This document shows positions 26,941 through 37,033 of a stretch of 64,000 nucleotides of DNA, piece after piece (the first letter of the stretch is position 1; each line of letters starts with the position of its first letter). Origin of the DNA: Ornithinibacillus scapharcae TW25. Lineage in GTDB: Bacteria > Bacillota > Bacilli > Bacillales > Amphibacillaceae. A model generated the notes under the pieces. That model ran no database searches. It saw only the letters and a program-made list of their open reading frames with translations, and had not been told where the DNA came from. The translations under genes and the position numbers were made by a program. Location of the stretch: contig NZ_AEWH01000068.1 in assembly GCF_000190475.1 (NCBI RefSeq), forward strand, positions 124,001 to 188,000. The letters run 5' to 3'.

Positions 26941-28056
26941 TTAGCGATTCTCTAACATTACGTATTCTTGTGTGTTAGGTCCTACATAATCTGCACGCGG
27001 ACGAATTAATCTATTATTTGCATATTGCTCAAGAATGTGAGCAATCCATCCAGAAACACGACTCATTGCAAAAATAGGGGTAAATAAGTCATGATCGATA
27101 CCTAAACTATGATAAACAGAAGCAGAATAGAAATCAACGTTTGCAGGTAGACCTTTTTCATTTTTAATATAATCTTCAATTTGTACGGACATATTGTACC
27201 ATTTTTCTTGACCAGTAAGAGTCGTTAACTCTTGAGACATTTTCTTCAGATGTTTTGCTCTTGGGTCCCCATTACGATACACGCGATGCCCCATACCCAT
27301 AATTTTCTCTTTGTTTGCTAATTTTTCCTTTACATATGGAAGTGCATTGTCTTCTGTACCAATTTCACTAAGCATCTTCATGACACGCTCATTTGCACCA
27401 CCATGAAGTGGCCCCTTTAGTGCACCTATTGCAGCAGTAATACCTGAATAGATATCTGATAACGTTGCCACACAAACTCTAGCTGTAAAAGTAGAAGCGT
27501 TTAGCTCATGGTCCGCATGTAATATTAATGCTTTGTCAATAGCTTCAATTTCAATTTCAGTTGGCTTTTTACCGTTTAACATGTATAAGAAGTTTTCTGC
27601 ATAACTTACATCTTTAAGAGGTTTAACAGGTTCTTTCCCTTGTCTAATACGCGAGAATGCTGCAACAATAGTAGATATCTTAGCTTGAAGACGAATAGCT
27701 TTCCGTCTATTTGCTTCTTCCTCCATGATATCTTGTTCTTCATCGTATAGTCCTAATAGAGAAATAGAGGTTCTTAATGCCGCCATTGGATGTACCTTAG
27801 ACAGATCATAGCTACGTAATTGATCAATGACCGCTTCAGGAACTTCCATATTTTCTGCCAGCTCTTTCTTAAAGGCATCTAATTCTAATTTATTTGGTAA
27901 TCTTAGATTCCATAATAGAAATACTACTTCTTCGAAACTTGAATTCTCTGCTAAATCATCAATTCGATAGCCAACATATGTTAGTTGATCGTCAATGATA
28001 GAACTAATTGATGACTGTGTAGCCACTACCCCTTCAAGACCTTTCGTTGCTGTCAT
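26941..28056 (-). CDS. citZ: Citrate synthase
   Basis: The 371-residue enzyme condenses acetyl-CoA and oxaloacetate. The catalytic residues are visible in HADHELNASTFTARV (His about 187), GPLHGGANERVM (His about 222 region), MGHRVYRNGDPRAKHL (His about 262) and DFYSASVYHSLGID (Asp about 313). It is first in citZ-icd-mdh. AGGAGAGGG precedes the ATG. Length matches B. subtilis CitZ (372). Confidence 0.97.
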   Translation of the reverse strand: MTATKGLEGVVATQSSISSIIDDQLTYVGYRIDDLAENSSFEEVVFLLWNLRLPNKLELDAFKKELAENMEVPEAVIDQLRSYDLSKVHPMAALRTSISLLGLYDEEQDIMEEEANRRKAIRLQAKISTIVAAFSRIRQGKEPVKPLKDVSYAENFLYMLNGKKPTEIEIEAIDKALILHADHELNASTFTARVCVATLSDIYSGITAAIGALKGPLHGGANERVMKMLSEIGTEDNALPYVKEKLANKEKIMGMGHRVYRNGDPRAKHLKKMSQELTTLTGQEKWYNMSVQIEDYIKNEKGLPANVDFYSASVYHSLGIDHDLFTPIFAMSRVSGWIAHILEQYANNRLIRPRADYVGPNTQEYVMLENR

Positions 28057-28080
28057 AGTGAAACCCTCTCCTTTTTCTAT

Positions 28081-28127
28081 AATGTTCTAACATTAAGCAT
28101 ATAATAATGTTAAAATAATTTCGACAA
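28081..28127 (-). promoter_or_regulatory. Candidate citZ promoter and palindrome
   Basis: TTGTCG (28122-28127), 17 bp, TTATAT (28099-28104) on the minus strand. A perfect palindrome AATGTT-CT-AACATT (28081-28094) covers the predicted transcription start and could be an operator. No named regulator is claimed. The rest of 28128-28348 shows nothing clear. Confidence 0.45.
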
Positions 28128-28348
28128 TTACCAAGTGATTTAATCGGATATTGTCATCCCCAAACTAATTATAAAGTATTCTTAAGATAATGTGAAATGA
28201 AACCGTTTAATTTCCATAATTTTTATATTTAAATGGACTATTTTAGAATCAACTCCATTTCGCCAACTAATATATCCTGAACATTAATAATCTTTCTTAG
28301 GATTACATATAGTTTATAGAGAGATTTTTAATAAATGGGGTTATTCAT

Positions 28349-29455
28349 ATGTACAAGCAATTACTTCATCCAACTATTAGAGTACTTCTATTGCTGTTTT
28401 TATCAGTAATCTTATTTTTACTTATTAAATATACCATTGGATATATCTATCCATTTCTGATTGCTTTTCTTCTGGCTGCTCTTCTCAATCCTGCTGTGAC
28501 GTACGTTGTGGAAAAATGGAAAGTCCCGAGAACATTCGCTACTTTCATGGTAATAATAGCTATATTTCTCGTATTTTTCGGTATCCTTTTTATTTTGATT
28601 AGTGAGATCATTCGAGGTACTGGTATTTTAATGGACAAGCTCCCACACTATTACTATTCATTCATACGACTAATGGAAGGTATTTTTAATGAGCATATCC
28701 TTCCGTTCTATCAATCCATTACATCTTATTTCCAATCTCTAGATCCTTCACATCAAGAAACTATTCAGGAAAACGTAAAAAACTTTCTTGAGAATTTGGC
28801 CAATAGTGGAACTAGCTTCATCCAATCCACTATCATTCAACTTCCCGAAGTAGTTGGAATGTTTCCTGGTTCGATAACAATAGTCATATTTATCGTGCTA
28901 GCAACTTTCATGATGGTAAACGACTGGCCAAATCTTACAGATAAATTTAAAGCCATCCTTCCTGAGAATGTTCAACGTTTTATCCATGAGATTCAAAAAG
29001 GTATCAAAAAGGCATTTTCAGGATATATTAAGGCTCAATTTATCTTGATATTCATATCAGCTGGTATTATTTTTATTGGACTATTAATATTAGGAATAGA
29101 ACATGCACTTACGATTTCAGCGCTAGTTGCACTCGTAGATTTTTTACCAGTTTTTGGAACAGGTCTTATCTTCTTTCCATGGATACTATATACGTTTATT
29201 ACTGGAAATTATTCCTTAACAATCGGATTAAGTATATTATATATGTCCGTCGTTATTGTACGACAATTAATCGAACCGAAAATTTTATCAGCTAGCATTG
29301 GCATTAATCCATTGATCAGTTTAATCATTTTATTGTTACCATTCAGATTTGGGGGTATCGCAGGGGTTTTATTTGCACCTGGTATTCTGATTCTAGTTTA
29401 TGTACTTTTCCAGTCTGAAATAATCAAAAAATTGTACCATTTTATAAAAGGTTAA
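28349..29455 (+). CDS. ytvI: YtvI, AI-2E transporter-family membrane protein
   Basis: The 368-residue protein has about seven to eight membrane segments: two N-terminal pairs (about 10-50, 60-88), a long soluble amphipathic region (about 95-200), and a C-terminal bundle including the family motif (ALVALVDFLPVFGTGLIFFPWILY). This is the PerM/AI-2E transporter family; in spore formers YtvI is annotated as a sporulation integral membrane protein. Transport substrate is unknown. It is transcribed away from citZ and converges on fxsA with only 2 bp between stop codons, as in B. subtilis. Confidence 0.88.
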   Translation: MYKQLLHPTIRVLLLLFLSVILFLLIKYTIGYIYPFLIAFLLAALLNPAVTYVVEKWKVPRTFATFMVIIAIFLVFFGILFILISEIIRGTGILMDKLPHYYYSFIRLMEGIFNEHILPFYQSITSYFQSLDPSHQETIQENVKNFLENLANSGTSFIQSTIIQLPEVVGMFPGSITIVIFIVLATFMMVNDWPNLTDKFKAILPENVQRFIHEIQKGIKKAFSGYIKAQFILIFISAGIIFIGLLILGIEHALTISALVALVDFLPVFGTGLIFFPWILYTFITGNYSLTIGLSILYMSVVIVRQLIEPKILSASIGINPLISLIILLLPFRFGGIAGVLFAPGILILVYVLFQSEIIKKLYHFIKG

Positions 29456-29457
29456 TT

Positions 29458-29847
29458 CTACCACCTTCTATAAATAATCTTATTATGGTCTATTAATTTC
29501 TTTATCCCAATCAGGATAAAATACCTTAGGAACTTTCTAGTAAATGGGAGCACTAGAAAAAATCCAGTGATGTCTGTTATAAAACCTGGTGAGAATAACA
29601 AAATCCCACCTATCAGTATACTGATTCCATCTAGTATTTCTTGAGTTGGAACTTGGCCACTTTGTAATAAACGTTGTGCACGTTGCCATGTTTCAACTCC
29701 TTCTTTTTTGGCAATCGCAACGCCTAAAAATCCAGTAAATAGAATTAAGAGCGCAACCCACCATGGACCAATAATTCCCCCTGCCCACACTATTACACCA
29801 ATTTCAGCAGCTGAAAGTATTAAAAATGCAATGAATAAGCCTCTCAT
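29458..29847 (-). CDS. fxsA: FxsA family membrane protein
   Basis: A 129-residue protein with four hydrophobic segments and the FxsA features: EIGVIVWAGGIIGPWWVALLI, then LGVAIAKKEGVETWQRAQRLLQSGQVPTQEILDGISILIGGILLFSPGFITDITGFFLVLP, which is the signature region. In E. coli FxsA relieves exclusion of phage T7; its role in Bacillaceae is unknown (YtzA). It lies downstream of pyk behind a terminator. Confidence 0.93.
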   Translation of the reverse strand: MRGLFIAFLILSAAEIGVIVWAGGIIGPWWVALLILFTGFLGVAIAKKEGVETWQRAQRLLQSGQVPTQEILDGISILIGGILLFSPGFITDITGFFLVLPFTRKFLRYFILIGIKKLIDHNKIIYRRW

Positions 29848-29977
29848 ACATATCTTCCTTTCTGCGTGTATATTTAGATTGTTGATTTGAATACATCAAC
29901 CTAGAAGCAATAATATAAAGCATTATAAGAAAAACTAACATTTGAATGGCATTAGTTATTATGGCACAAAAAATCCT

Positions 29978-30011
29978 TACAAAAAAAGAAGGGACAAAAA
30001 ATCCCTTCTTT
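29978..30011 (-). terminator. Intrinsic terminator of pfkA-pyk
   Basis: A 10-bp stem AAAGAAGGGA (29985-29994 with 30002-30011) and seven T on the minus strand, 5 nt past the pyk stop. Confidence 0.93.
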
Positions 30012-30016
30012 ACGAA

Positions 30017-31777
30017 TTATAGTACTCCAGCATGACCTTTGTAAATATCACCTTTCGTACCGTCAATTGTAATATCTTCGCCATCTTTGATTAATTCAAA
30101 AGCATTATCAACGCCTACAATTACAGGTATACCTAAACTTAAACCAACCACAGCAGCGTGCGAAGTTAACCCGCCCTCACGAGTTACAATACCTGCTGAC
30201 TTTTCAATTGCAGTCATCATGTCACGATCAGTTCCGTACGTTACAATGATGTCACCATCTTTAACTTTACTTATTGCTTCTTCTGCGTTCTTCACTACTA
30301 CCGCTCTTCCATATGCGCTTTTCTTACCAATGCCTTGACCTTTAGCAATAACATCACCAATGATATGAACTTTCATTAGATTTGTAGTACCTGTTTCTCC
30401 AACTGGTACACCAGCTGTTATAACTACGCGGTCACCACGCTTAAGTAATTTTGATTCTAAGCCAAGTTCAATAGCGACATCTAACATTTCATCCGTAGAA
30501 CCTGCTTTTTGACCTGTTATAGCGTGCACTCCCCAGACTAATGATAATTGACGATTAACTCGATCATTATAAGTAACGGCTACAATCGGTGCCATTGGTC
30601 TATACTTCGAAATCATACGGGCCGTATGTCCACTTTCTGTTGGTGTAATGATAGCACTAACGGAAAGATTTGTAGCTGTATGTGTTACAGATTGGCTAAT
30701 TGCATCTGTTATCGTCATATCCACGGACTGGCTACGATTTTTTAGAATTGCTTTATGATCCAACGCTGTTTCTGCTTTTACTGCAATATTATTCATCGTC
30801 TGCACAGATTCTACAGGGTAGTTCCCTGCAGCCGTTTCTCCTGAAAGCATGATAGCATCTGTACCATCAAATATAGCATTAGCAACGTCAGAAGCTTCTG
30901 CTCTTGTTGGTCTAGGATTTCTTTGCATCGAATCCAACATTTGTGTAGCTGTAATAACTGGCTTACCTGCAGTATTACATTTTCGAATTAACATTTTCTG
31001 AACTAGTGGTACATCTTCAGCAGGGATCTCAACACCTAAATCCCCACGTGCAACCATCAAACCATCACTAATTTCTAAGATGCTATCAATATTGTCAACA
31101 CCTTCTTGGTTTTCAATCTTAGGAATGATATGAATATGTTCCGCATCATGTTTCTCAAGTAATTCTCTAATTTCTAAGATATCAGATGGTCTGCGTACGA
31201 AGGAAGCAGCAATAAAATCAATTCCTTGTTCAATACCAAATTCGATATCCTTTGCATCCTTCTCTGTGATACCTGGTAAGTTTACTGAGACATTCGGAAC
31301 GTTTACACCTTTTTTATTTTTTATAAGTCCTGAGTTTAAAGCAACTGTCTTTAACTCTTTCTTTTCTTGATCGATACCGACTACTTCTAATTCAATAAGA
31401 CCGTCATCCAATAAAATTCGAGATCCAACATGAACATCTTCGATCAGACCAGGGTATGTAATAGAGAAGCGTTCACTTGTACCTTCCACTTCGTTCATTG
31501 AAATATATACGGTATTTCCTTGAACTAGTTCAGCCTGACCATCCTTAAAAATACCAGTACGAATTTCTGGTCCTTTTGTATCTAAAAGAATAGCAACTGT
31601 CTTACCAGTTTTTTCAGATGCTTTTCGAATATTTTTAATGCGTGCACCATGTTCCTCAAAATCTCCATGTGAGAAGTTTAAGCGAGCAACATTCATTCCA
31701 GCCTCAATTAATTTTTCTAATGTTTCAACCGCTTCAGAAGCCGGGCCGATAGTACAAACGATTTTTGTTTTTCTCAT
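30017..31777 (-). CDS. pyk: Pyruvate kinase with C-terminal PEP-utilising-type domain
   Basis: The 586-residue enzyme makes pyruvate and ATP from PEP. Visible: N-terminal [23 protein letters not shown], the catalytic [24 protein letters not shown] and ATQMLDSM. The C-terminal extra domain (about 475-586) has the [21 protein letters not shown] motif of the PEP-utilising swivel domain, found in Bacillus and Geobacillus pyruvate kinases; its His is not known to be essential. It lies 18 nt after pfkA in the pfkA-pyk operon. Confidence 0.98.
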   Translation of the reverse strand: MRKTKIVCTIGPASEAVETLEKLIEAGMNVARLNFSHGDFEEHGARIKNIRKASEKTGKTVAILLDTKGPEIRTGIFKDGQAELVQGNTVYISMNEVEGTSERFSITYPGLIEDVHVGSRILLDDGLIELEVVGIDQEKKELKTVALNSGLIKNKKGVNVPNVSVNLPGITEKDAKDIEFGIEQGIDFIAASFVRRPSDILEIRELLEKHDAEHIHIIPKIENQEGVDNIDSILEISDGLMVARGDLGVEIPAEDVPLVQKMLIRKCNTAGKPVITATQMLDSMQRNPRPTRAEASDVANAIFDGTDAIMLSGETAAGNYPVESVQTMNNIAVKAETALDHKAILKNRSQSVDMTITDAISQSVTHTATNLSVSAIITPTESGHTARMISKYRPMAPIVAVTYNDRVNRQLSLVWGVHAITGQKAGSTDEMLDVAIELGLESKLLKRGDRVVITAGVPVGETGTTNLMKVHIIGDVIAKGQGIGKKSAYGRAVVVKNAEEAISKVKDGDIIVTYGTDRDMMTAIEKSAGIVTREGGLTSHAAVVGLSLGIPVIVGVDNAFELIKDGEDITIDGTKGDIYKGHAGVL

Positions 31778-31795
31778 GTTAAATATCCTCCTAAA

Positions 31796-32766
<971 letters not shown>

Positions 32767-32934
32767 CTATTTACATTTTCATTAGTAGTATGTACTTGAT
32801 ATTTTCATTTACTACGTTTAAGCGTGGTTACTTAAGAAAAAGCTGTTTAAGTTGAGTTATTCTCTTCAATAAAGATAAGCCTAAAAGCCCAAAATATCAA
32901 TTAAAAACACTGAAAAAGACCTGTTTAACTGAAT

Positions 32935-32977
32935 GTGTTCTACTTATTGTTTCCACTAGATCCAATAAGTAGAACAC
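32935..32977. repeat. 15-bp perfect inverted repeat between accA and pfkA
   Basis: Arms at 32935-32949 and 32963-32977 (GTGTTCTACTTATTG and its complement) flank a 13-nt loop. There is no T run on either side and accA already has its own terminator, so the role is unexplained. The rest of 32755-33012 presumably holds the pfkA promoter, which I could not place with confidence. Confidence 0.75.
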
Positions 32978-33006
32978 AGCTGCAAAAAGGTTATACTCTT
33001 CGACAA

Positions 33007-33059
33007 CAATAAAAAAGGTCGTCTCATATTGGGGAACTCCCATTATGAGACAGCCTTTT
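33007..33059 (-). terminator. Intrinsic terminator of accDA
   Basis: A long stem (AAAAGG..GTCTCATA..GGG with CCC..TATGAGAC..CCTTTT) abuts the accA stop codon, followed on the minus strand by six T. Confidence 0.92.
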
Positions 33060-34016
33060 CTAATGTTCCTGATATTCACCAATTTGTTTATATTTTTCCC
33101 ATCTTCGCTCTAATAATACATCAACAGATAAATTTATAAGTTCATCAAGCGATTTATGAATGACACGATCAATAAATATTGCCTGTTGTTTCACATCCCG
33201 GTGAGCGCCGCCTTTTGGCTCTGGTATAATATCGTCAACTATGCCAAGTTCCTGCAAATCATAGGACGTTATTTTCATGGACTCAGCTGCTTTTTGGGCA
33301 AGTGAGGCATCTTTCCATAAAATAGATGCGGCTCCCTCAGGAGAAATTACCGAATAAGTAGAGTTTTCCAGCATATGAATACGATCACCTACACCTAGAG
33401 CGAGGGCACCACCACTACCACCCTCACCTATTACTACACAGATGATTGGAACAGTGAGACCAGCCATCTCCATGAGATTCCGAGCAATCGCTTCACTTTG
33501 GCCTCTTTCTTCTGCTGCTTTGCCTGGGTATGCTCCTTTTGTATCAATGAAGCATATAATAGGTCTGTTGAACTTTTCCGCTTGTTTCATATGTCTTAAC
33601 GCTTTTCGATAACCTTCTGGATGAGGCATACCAAAGTTTCTACGTATATTTTCTTTCGTGTCTTTCCCTCTTTGATGTCCTATAACGGTTACGGGTAGCT
33701 CTTTATAATAAGCGATACCCGTAACTATGGCCTCATCATCCCCATAGTAACGATCTCCATGAAATTCAATAAAATCAGTAAACAATTCTGCTATATAATC
33801 TAATGTTGTTGGTCGATCTTGGTGTCGGGCCATTTGCACTCGCTGCCAGGGCTTCAAGTTACCATAGATATCGTCTTCAAGTTTTGCTAGACGCCTCTCC
33901 ATTGTCGCTATTTCTTCGGATAGGTCAATATCGCTCTCACTCGTAAGCTTTTTCAACTCAGCGATTTTTTCCTTTAAATGGACAATTGGTTTTTCAAACT
34001 CTAGTATTTGCTTCAT
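33060..34016 (-). CDS. accA: Acetyl-CoA carboxylase carboxyltransferase alpha subunit
   Basis: The 318-residue subunit, with AccD, transfers the carboxyl group from carboxybiotin to acetyl-CoA to give malonyl-CoA. Features: N-terminal [18 protein letters not shown], crotonase-fold core with [48 protein letters not shown] and the oxyanion-forming [15 protein letters not shown]. It overlaps accD by 4 nt (ATGA), ensuring equal synthesis. Confidence 0.97.
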   Translation of the reverse strand: MKQILEFEKPIVHLKEKIAELKKLTSESDIDLSEEIATMERRLAKLEDDIYGNLKPWQRVQMARHQDRPTTLDYIAELFTDFIEFHGDRYYGDDEAIVTGIAYYKELPVTVIGHQRGKDTKENIRRNFGMPHPEGYRKALRHMKQAEKFNRPIICFIDTKGAYPGKAAEERGQSEAIARNLMEMAGLTVPIICVVIGEGGSGGALALGVGDRIHMLENSTYSVISPEGAASILWKDASLAQKAAESMKITSYDLQELGIVDDIIPEPKGGAHRDVKQQAIFIDRVIHKSLDELINLSVDVLLERRWEKYKQIGEYQEH

Positions 34017-34876
34017 TTAGGAGTACCCTCCTTCGCATGCATCTTCAACAGTTTTCCTAATGTATCTTTAAGTTGATGACGATGTATAACTTGATCAAGC
34101 TGACCATGTTTTAATAAAAACTCTGCCGTTTGAAAGTCTTCTGGTAATTTTTCACGAATGGTTTGCTCAATAATTCTTCTTCCTGCAAACCCTATTAATG
34201 CTCCTGGTTCAGCAAAGTTATAGTCACCTAGTGAAGCAAAACTAGCAGATACACCACCAGTAGTAGGATGAGTCATGACAGAAATCATCAATCCTCCATC
34301 TTTAGAGAAGCGACTTATCGCCACAGAGGTTTTTGACATTTGCATCAAACTCAATACCCCTTCTTGCATTCTGGCACCACCTGATGCCGTAAAGATGATA
34401 AATGGTAAAGATTCCTCTCTAGCATTTTCGATTGCTCTAGCAATCTTTTCACCAACTACAGAACCCATACTTCCCATTCTGAATCTAGCATCCATTACAG
34501 CAAATGCTGTATCTTGCCCATCAATCATTCCTTTACCAGTAACAACAGCTTCATTTAAACCAGTTTTAGTACGGTCTTTTTCAAGCTTATCCTCATATTC
34601 CGGAAATCCAAGAGGATTGGATGTTGTCATGTTCTTGTCCCATTCTATGAAGGTGTTCTCATCGAATAAGCTAGTAATTCTTTCCCAAGAGTTTAATTGA
34701 TGATGATGCCCACAGTTTGGACATACATTTAGATTTTTGTTCATTTCCTTACGATAGAAAATTTTATAGCAATTATCACATTTCTTCATTAAACCTTCAG
34801 GAATGTCTACCTTTGACTCTTCATTGGGAATAGAAGCATATTTCTTCTTTTTATTAAATAGACCTTTAATTGACAA
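34013..34876 (-). CDS. accD: Acetyl-CoA carboxylase carboxyltransferase beta subunit
   Basis: The 287-residue subunit starts [17 protein letters not shown] and has the four-Cys zinc domain ([13 protein letters not shown] ... CPNCGHHH, about 32-56) and the catalytic core with [12 protein letters not shown] and [22 protein letters not shown] chose the TTG at 34876, 6 nt after a GGGGGG ribosome binding site, which gives the usual N-terminus; the earlier in-frame ATG at 34894 precedes that site. It lies downstream of the GntR regulator and ahead of accA. Confidence 0.95.
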   Translation of the reverse strand: MSIKGLFNKKKKYASIPNEESKVDIPEGLMKKCDNCYKIFYRKEMNKNLNVCPNCGHHHQLNSWERITSLFDENTFIEWDKNMTTSNPLGFPEYEDKLEKDRTKTGLNEAVVTGKGMIDGQDTAFAVMDARFRMGSMGSVVGEKIARAIENAREESLPFIIFTASGGARMQEGVLSLMQMSKTSVAISRFSKDGGLMISVMTHPTTGGVSASFASLGDYNFAEPGALIGFAGRRIIEQTIREKLPEDFQTAEFLLKHGQLDQVIHRHQLKDTLGKLLKMHAKEGTPK

Positions 34877-35042
34877 GCATAGCCCCCCTTTCATTAACTT
34901 TCCCCGTTATAAACTAGTTTCTTTGCATCTATATCATGCTAAACTAGGACCTGATTTTATTACTATACAGCAAGTCTATCAAAAAATGTGTCGTTAACCG
35001 TCGAAGGAATATAAAAAATATAAAAAATATAAAATAAAAATA

Positions 35043-35651
35043 TCAGTACATTTCTTTCTCAAATAAATCCTCTATGGATTTGTTATCTTGTAAGCTTAAC
35101 AATTGAATTAATTTTTGATAAAAAACCTCTGAATATTGAACGGTAAATTGCTTGGAATAATCATCAATTAATCCCCAAATTCTACTAAAAAGCTGATTAT
35201 CAGTTAGCTCAAATAAAAAACTAAAGAATTGGTAATGCTTTTCTTTCATACTGATTTCCGGTTGATTGACTATTTCTTGTAATTGTTCTATCTTCGACTC
35301 ATCGATAGAATGGGAAACGAGCTTTGCTACTTCTTTTTCCAATAAATACTTCACCATTACCAGTTCACTTTCAGTAGACTGATTTAATATAAACGTGGAA
35401 AGTAATTTTACTGTTTGGTATGGTCTATATTTACTTAAAAAAGTTCCTCCCCCATGTCTTGTCTCAACTACCCCAATTAATTCCATAGCTCTAAGGGCTT
35501 CTCGAACAGAGGACCTTCCTGCCTGTAGCTTGTCCGATAACTCCCTCTCCGACGGGAGTTTGTCTCCTGGTCTCAGATCTTCCGATTCAATATAGTTCCT
35601 AATTTCCTCTAGTACACCCTGGTATACTTTTTGCTTCGGTGACATGGACAC
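35043..35651 (-). CDS. GntR/FadR family transcriptional regulator
   Basis: The N-terminal winged helix (about residues 5-75) has the GntR pattern LRPGDKLPSERELSDKLQAGRSSVREALRAMELIGVVETRHGGGTFL. The C-terminal region is helical, FadR/FCD-like but short. It lies between ytsJ and accDA, so a role in malate or fatty acid/malonyl-CoA control is plausible; a FadR-like palindrome lies in the ytsJ promoter. The start is unclear: AAGGAG is 11 nt before a GTG at 35651 and 17 nt before an ATG at 35645; a better-spaced ATG is out of frame. About 202 residues. Confidence 0.85.
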   Translation of the reverse strand: MSMSPKQKVYQGVLEEIRNYIESEDLRPGDKLPSERELSDKLQAGRSSVREALRAMELIGVVETRHGGGTFLSKYRPYQTVKLLSTFILNQSTESELVMVKYLLEKEVAKLVSHSIDESKIEQLQEIVNQPEISMKEKHYQFFSFLFELTDNQLFSRIWGLIDDYSKQFTVQYSEVFYQKLIQLLSLQDNKSIEDLFEKEMY

Positions 35652-35711
35652 GCCATGATTCACTCCTTCTTCATGTCATCTAACCCATGAATAAATTGTA
35701 TACTGCTATTG

Positions 35712-36938
35712 CTATATCTTCGCTAATTTCCTTGTTTTTTCAGCAACCTCTTCTGGATCGACTTGAATACGCGCAACACCGGATTCCATTGCCGCTTTCG
35801 CTACTTCAGATGCTACTAACGGAGCTACCCTTGGATCAAAAGGAGCGGGAATTACGTAATCATCTGTTAACTCTTCTTCCGTAATTAAAGAAGCAATTGC
35901 CTCTGCCGCTGCAACCTTCATTTTCTCATTAATACGAGTTGCACGAACATCTAAAGCACCGCGGAAAATACCAGGGAAAGCAAGTACATTATTTACCTGA
36001 TTAGGGAAATCAGATCTTCCTGTACCAATTACTTTTGCTCCTGCTTTTTTTGCTGCTTCTGGTAATATCTCAGGATCTGGGTTTGCCATAGCAAAAATAA
36101 TAGGATCAGTATTCATCTTCATAACCATATCTTCCGTTAATGCTCCACCTACAGATACACCGATAAAGACGTCTGCCCCTTCAATCATTTCTTCCAAAGT
36201 ACCTTCTTTTTTATCAAGATTAGTAAATTTTGCAACAGTGTCTTTGATATCATTCATGCCGTATGAACGCCCCTCAAAAATTGCGCCACGAGAATCGCAC
36301 ATAATCATATCCCGCACTCCGAAATGATAGAGCAATTTAATAATTGCTATTCCAGCAGCACCGGCACCATTAGCTACTACTTTTATCTCTGAAAAAGATT
36401 TACCAACTATTTTTAATGCATTAATTAACCCAGCAACTGTAACAATTGCTGTTCCATGTTGATCATCATGGAATATTGGAATATTGGTTTCTTTTTTCAA
36501 ACGTTCTTCAATAATAAAACAATTAGGGGCAGCGATATCCTCTAAATTCACCCCACCAAATGTTGGTTCCATAAGTTTAACCGTTTGAACGATTTCATCG
36601 ACATTATGAGTATCTAAACAAATAGGAAAAGAATCTACTCCGGCAAAAGTTTTAAACAAAACAGCTTTCCCTTCCATTACAGGCAGTGCTGCCTCGGGAC
36701 CTATATTCCCTAGACCTAAAACCGCAGATCCATCACTGACTACCGCAACCATATTACCTTTCATGGTATAATCATAAACCGTTTCCTTCCGGTCATGAAT
36801 TTCTTTACACGGTTCTGCTACACCTGGTGAGTATGCTAAACTCAGGTCCCTAGCGTTTCTAACTGGTACCTTAGCCACCGTTTCTAGCTTCCCTTTATTC
36901 ACTTTATGCATATGCAATGCTTCGTCTCTTAAATTCAC
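35712..36938 (-). CDS. ytsJ: NADP-dependent malic enzyme (YtsJ type)
   Basis: The 408-residue enzyme decarboxylates malate to pyruvate. Motifs: [45 protein letters not shown], the metal/substrate region [14 protein letters not shown] and [15 protein letters not shown], then the Rossmann motif [13 protein letters not shown] followed by [11 protein letters not shown]. Length matches B. subtilis YtsJ (410). The start is GTG, about 10 nt after AAGGAG. It is the first gene of a probable ytsJ-gntR-accD-accA cluster and has a palindromic operator just past its promoter. Confidence 0.93.
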   Translation of the reverse strand: MNLRDEALHMHKVNKGKLETVAKVPVRNARDLSLAYSPGVAEPCKEIHDRKETVYDYTMKGNMVAVVSDGSAVLGLGNIGPEAALPVMEGKAVLFKTFAGVDSFPICLDTHNVDEIVQTVKLMEPTFGGVNLEDIAAPNCFIIEERLKKETNIPIFHDDQHGTAIVTVAGLINALKIVGKSFSEIKVVANGAGAAGIAIIKLLYHFGVRDMIMCDSRGAIFEGRSYGMNDIKDTVAKFTNLDKKEGTLEEMIEGADVFIGVSVGGALTEDMVMKMNTDPIIFAMANPDPEILPEAAKKAGAKVIGTGRSDFPNQVNNVLAFPGIFRGALDVRATRINEKMKVAAAEAIASLITEEELTDDYVIPAPFDPRVAPLVASEVAKAAMESGVARIQVDPEEVAEKTRKLAKI

Positions 36939-36971
36939 TTCTATTTCGCTCCTTTTTGCCGTTAGCAGTCA

Positions 36972-36988
36972 AAGTGGTCTGACCACTT
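36972..36988. promoter_or_regulatory. FadR-like palindromic operator upstream of ytsJ
   Basis: A perfect 17-bp palindrome AAGTGGTC-T-GACCACTT. FadR/GntR-type operators have a TGGTC-N-GACCA core (E. coli FadR: CTGGTCNGACCAG). It lies a few bases after the predicted ytsJ transcription start, suited to repression. Confidence 0.75.
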
Positions 36989-36997
36989 AACTATTCC

Positions 36998-37025
36998 ATT
37001 ATAACAAAATGATGTACTCTGTAAA
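36998..37025 (-). promoter_or_regulatory. Sigma-A promoter of ytsJ
   Basis: TTTACA (37020-37025), 16 bp, TATAAT (36998-37003) on the minus strand, with an extended -10 TG. Confidence 0.78.
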
Positions 37026-37033
37026 GTTTCGGT

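Noticed and set aside
32897-33082. 61-codon minus-strand ORF between accA and pfkA
   Set aside because: It passes through the accA terminator and the inverted repeat; no ribosome binding site or recognisable product.
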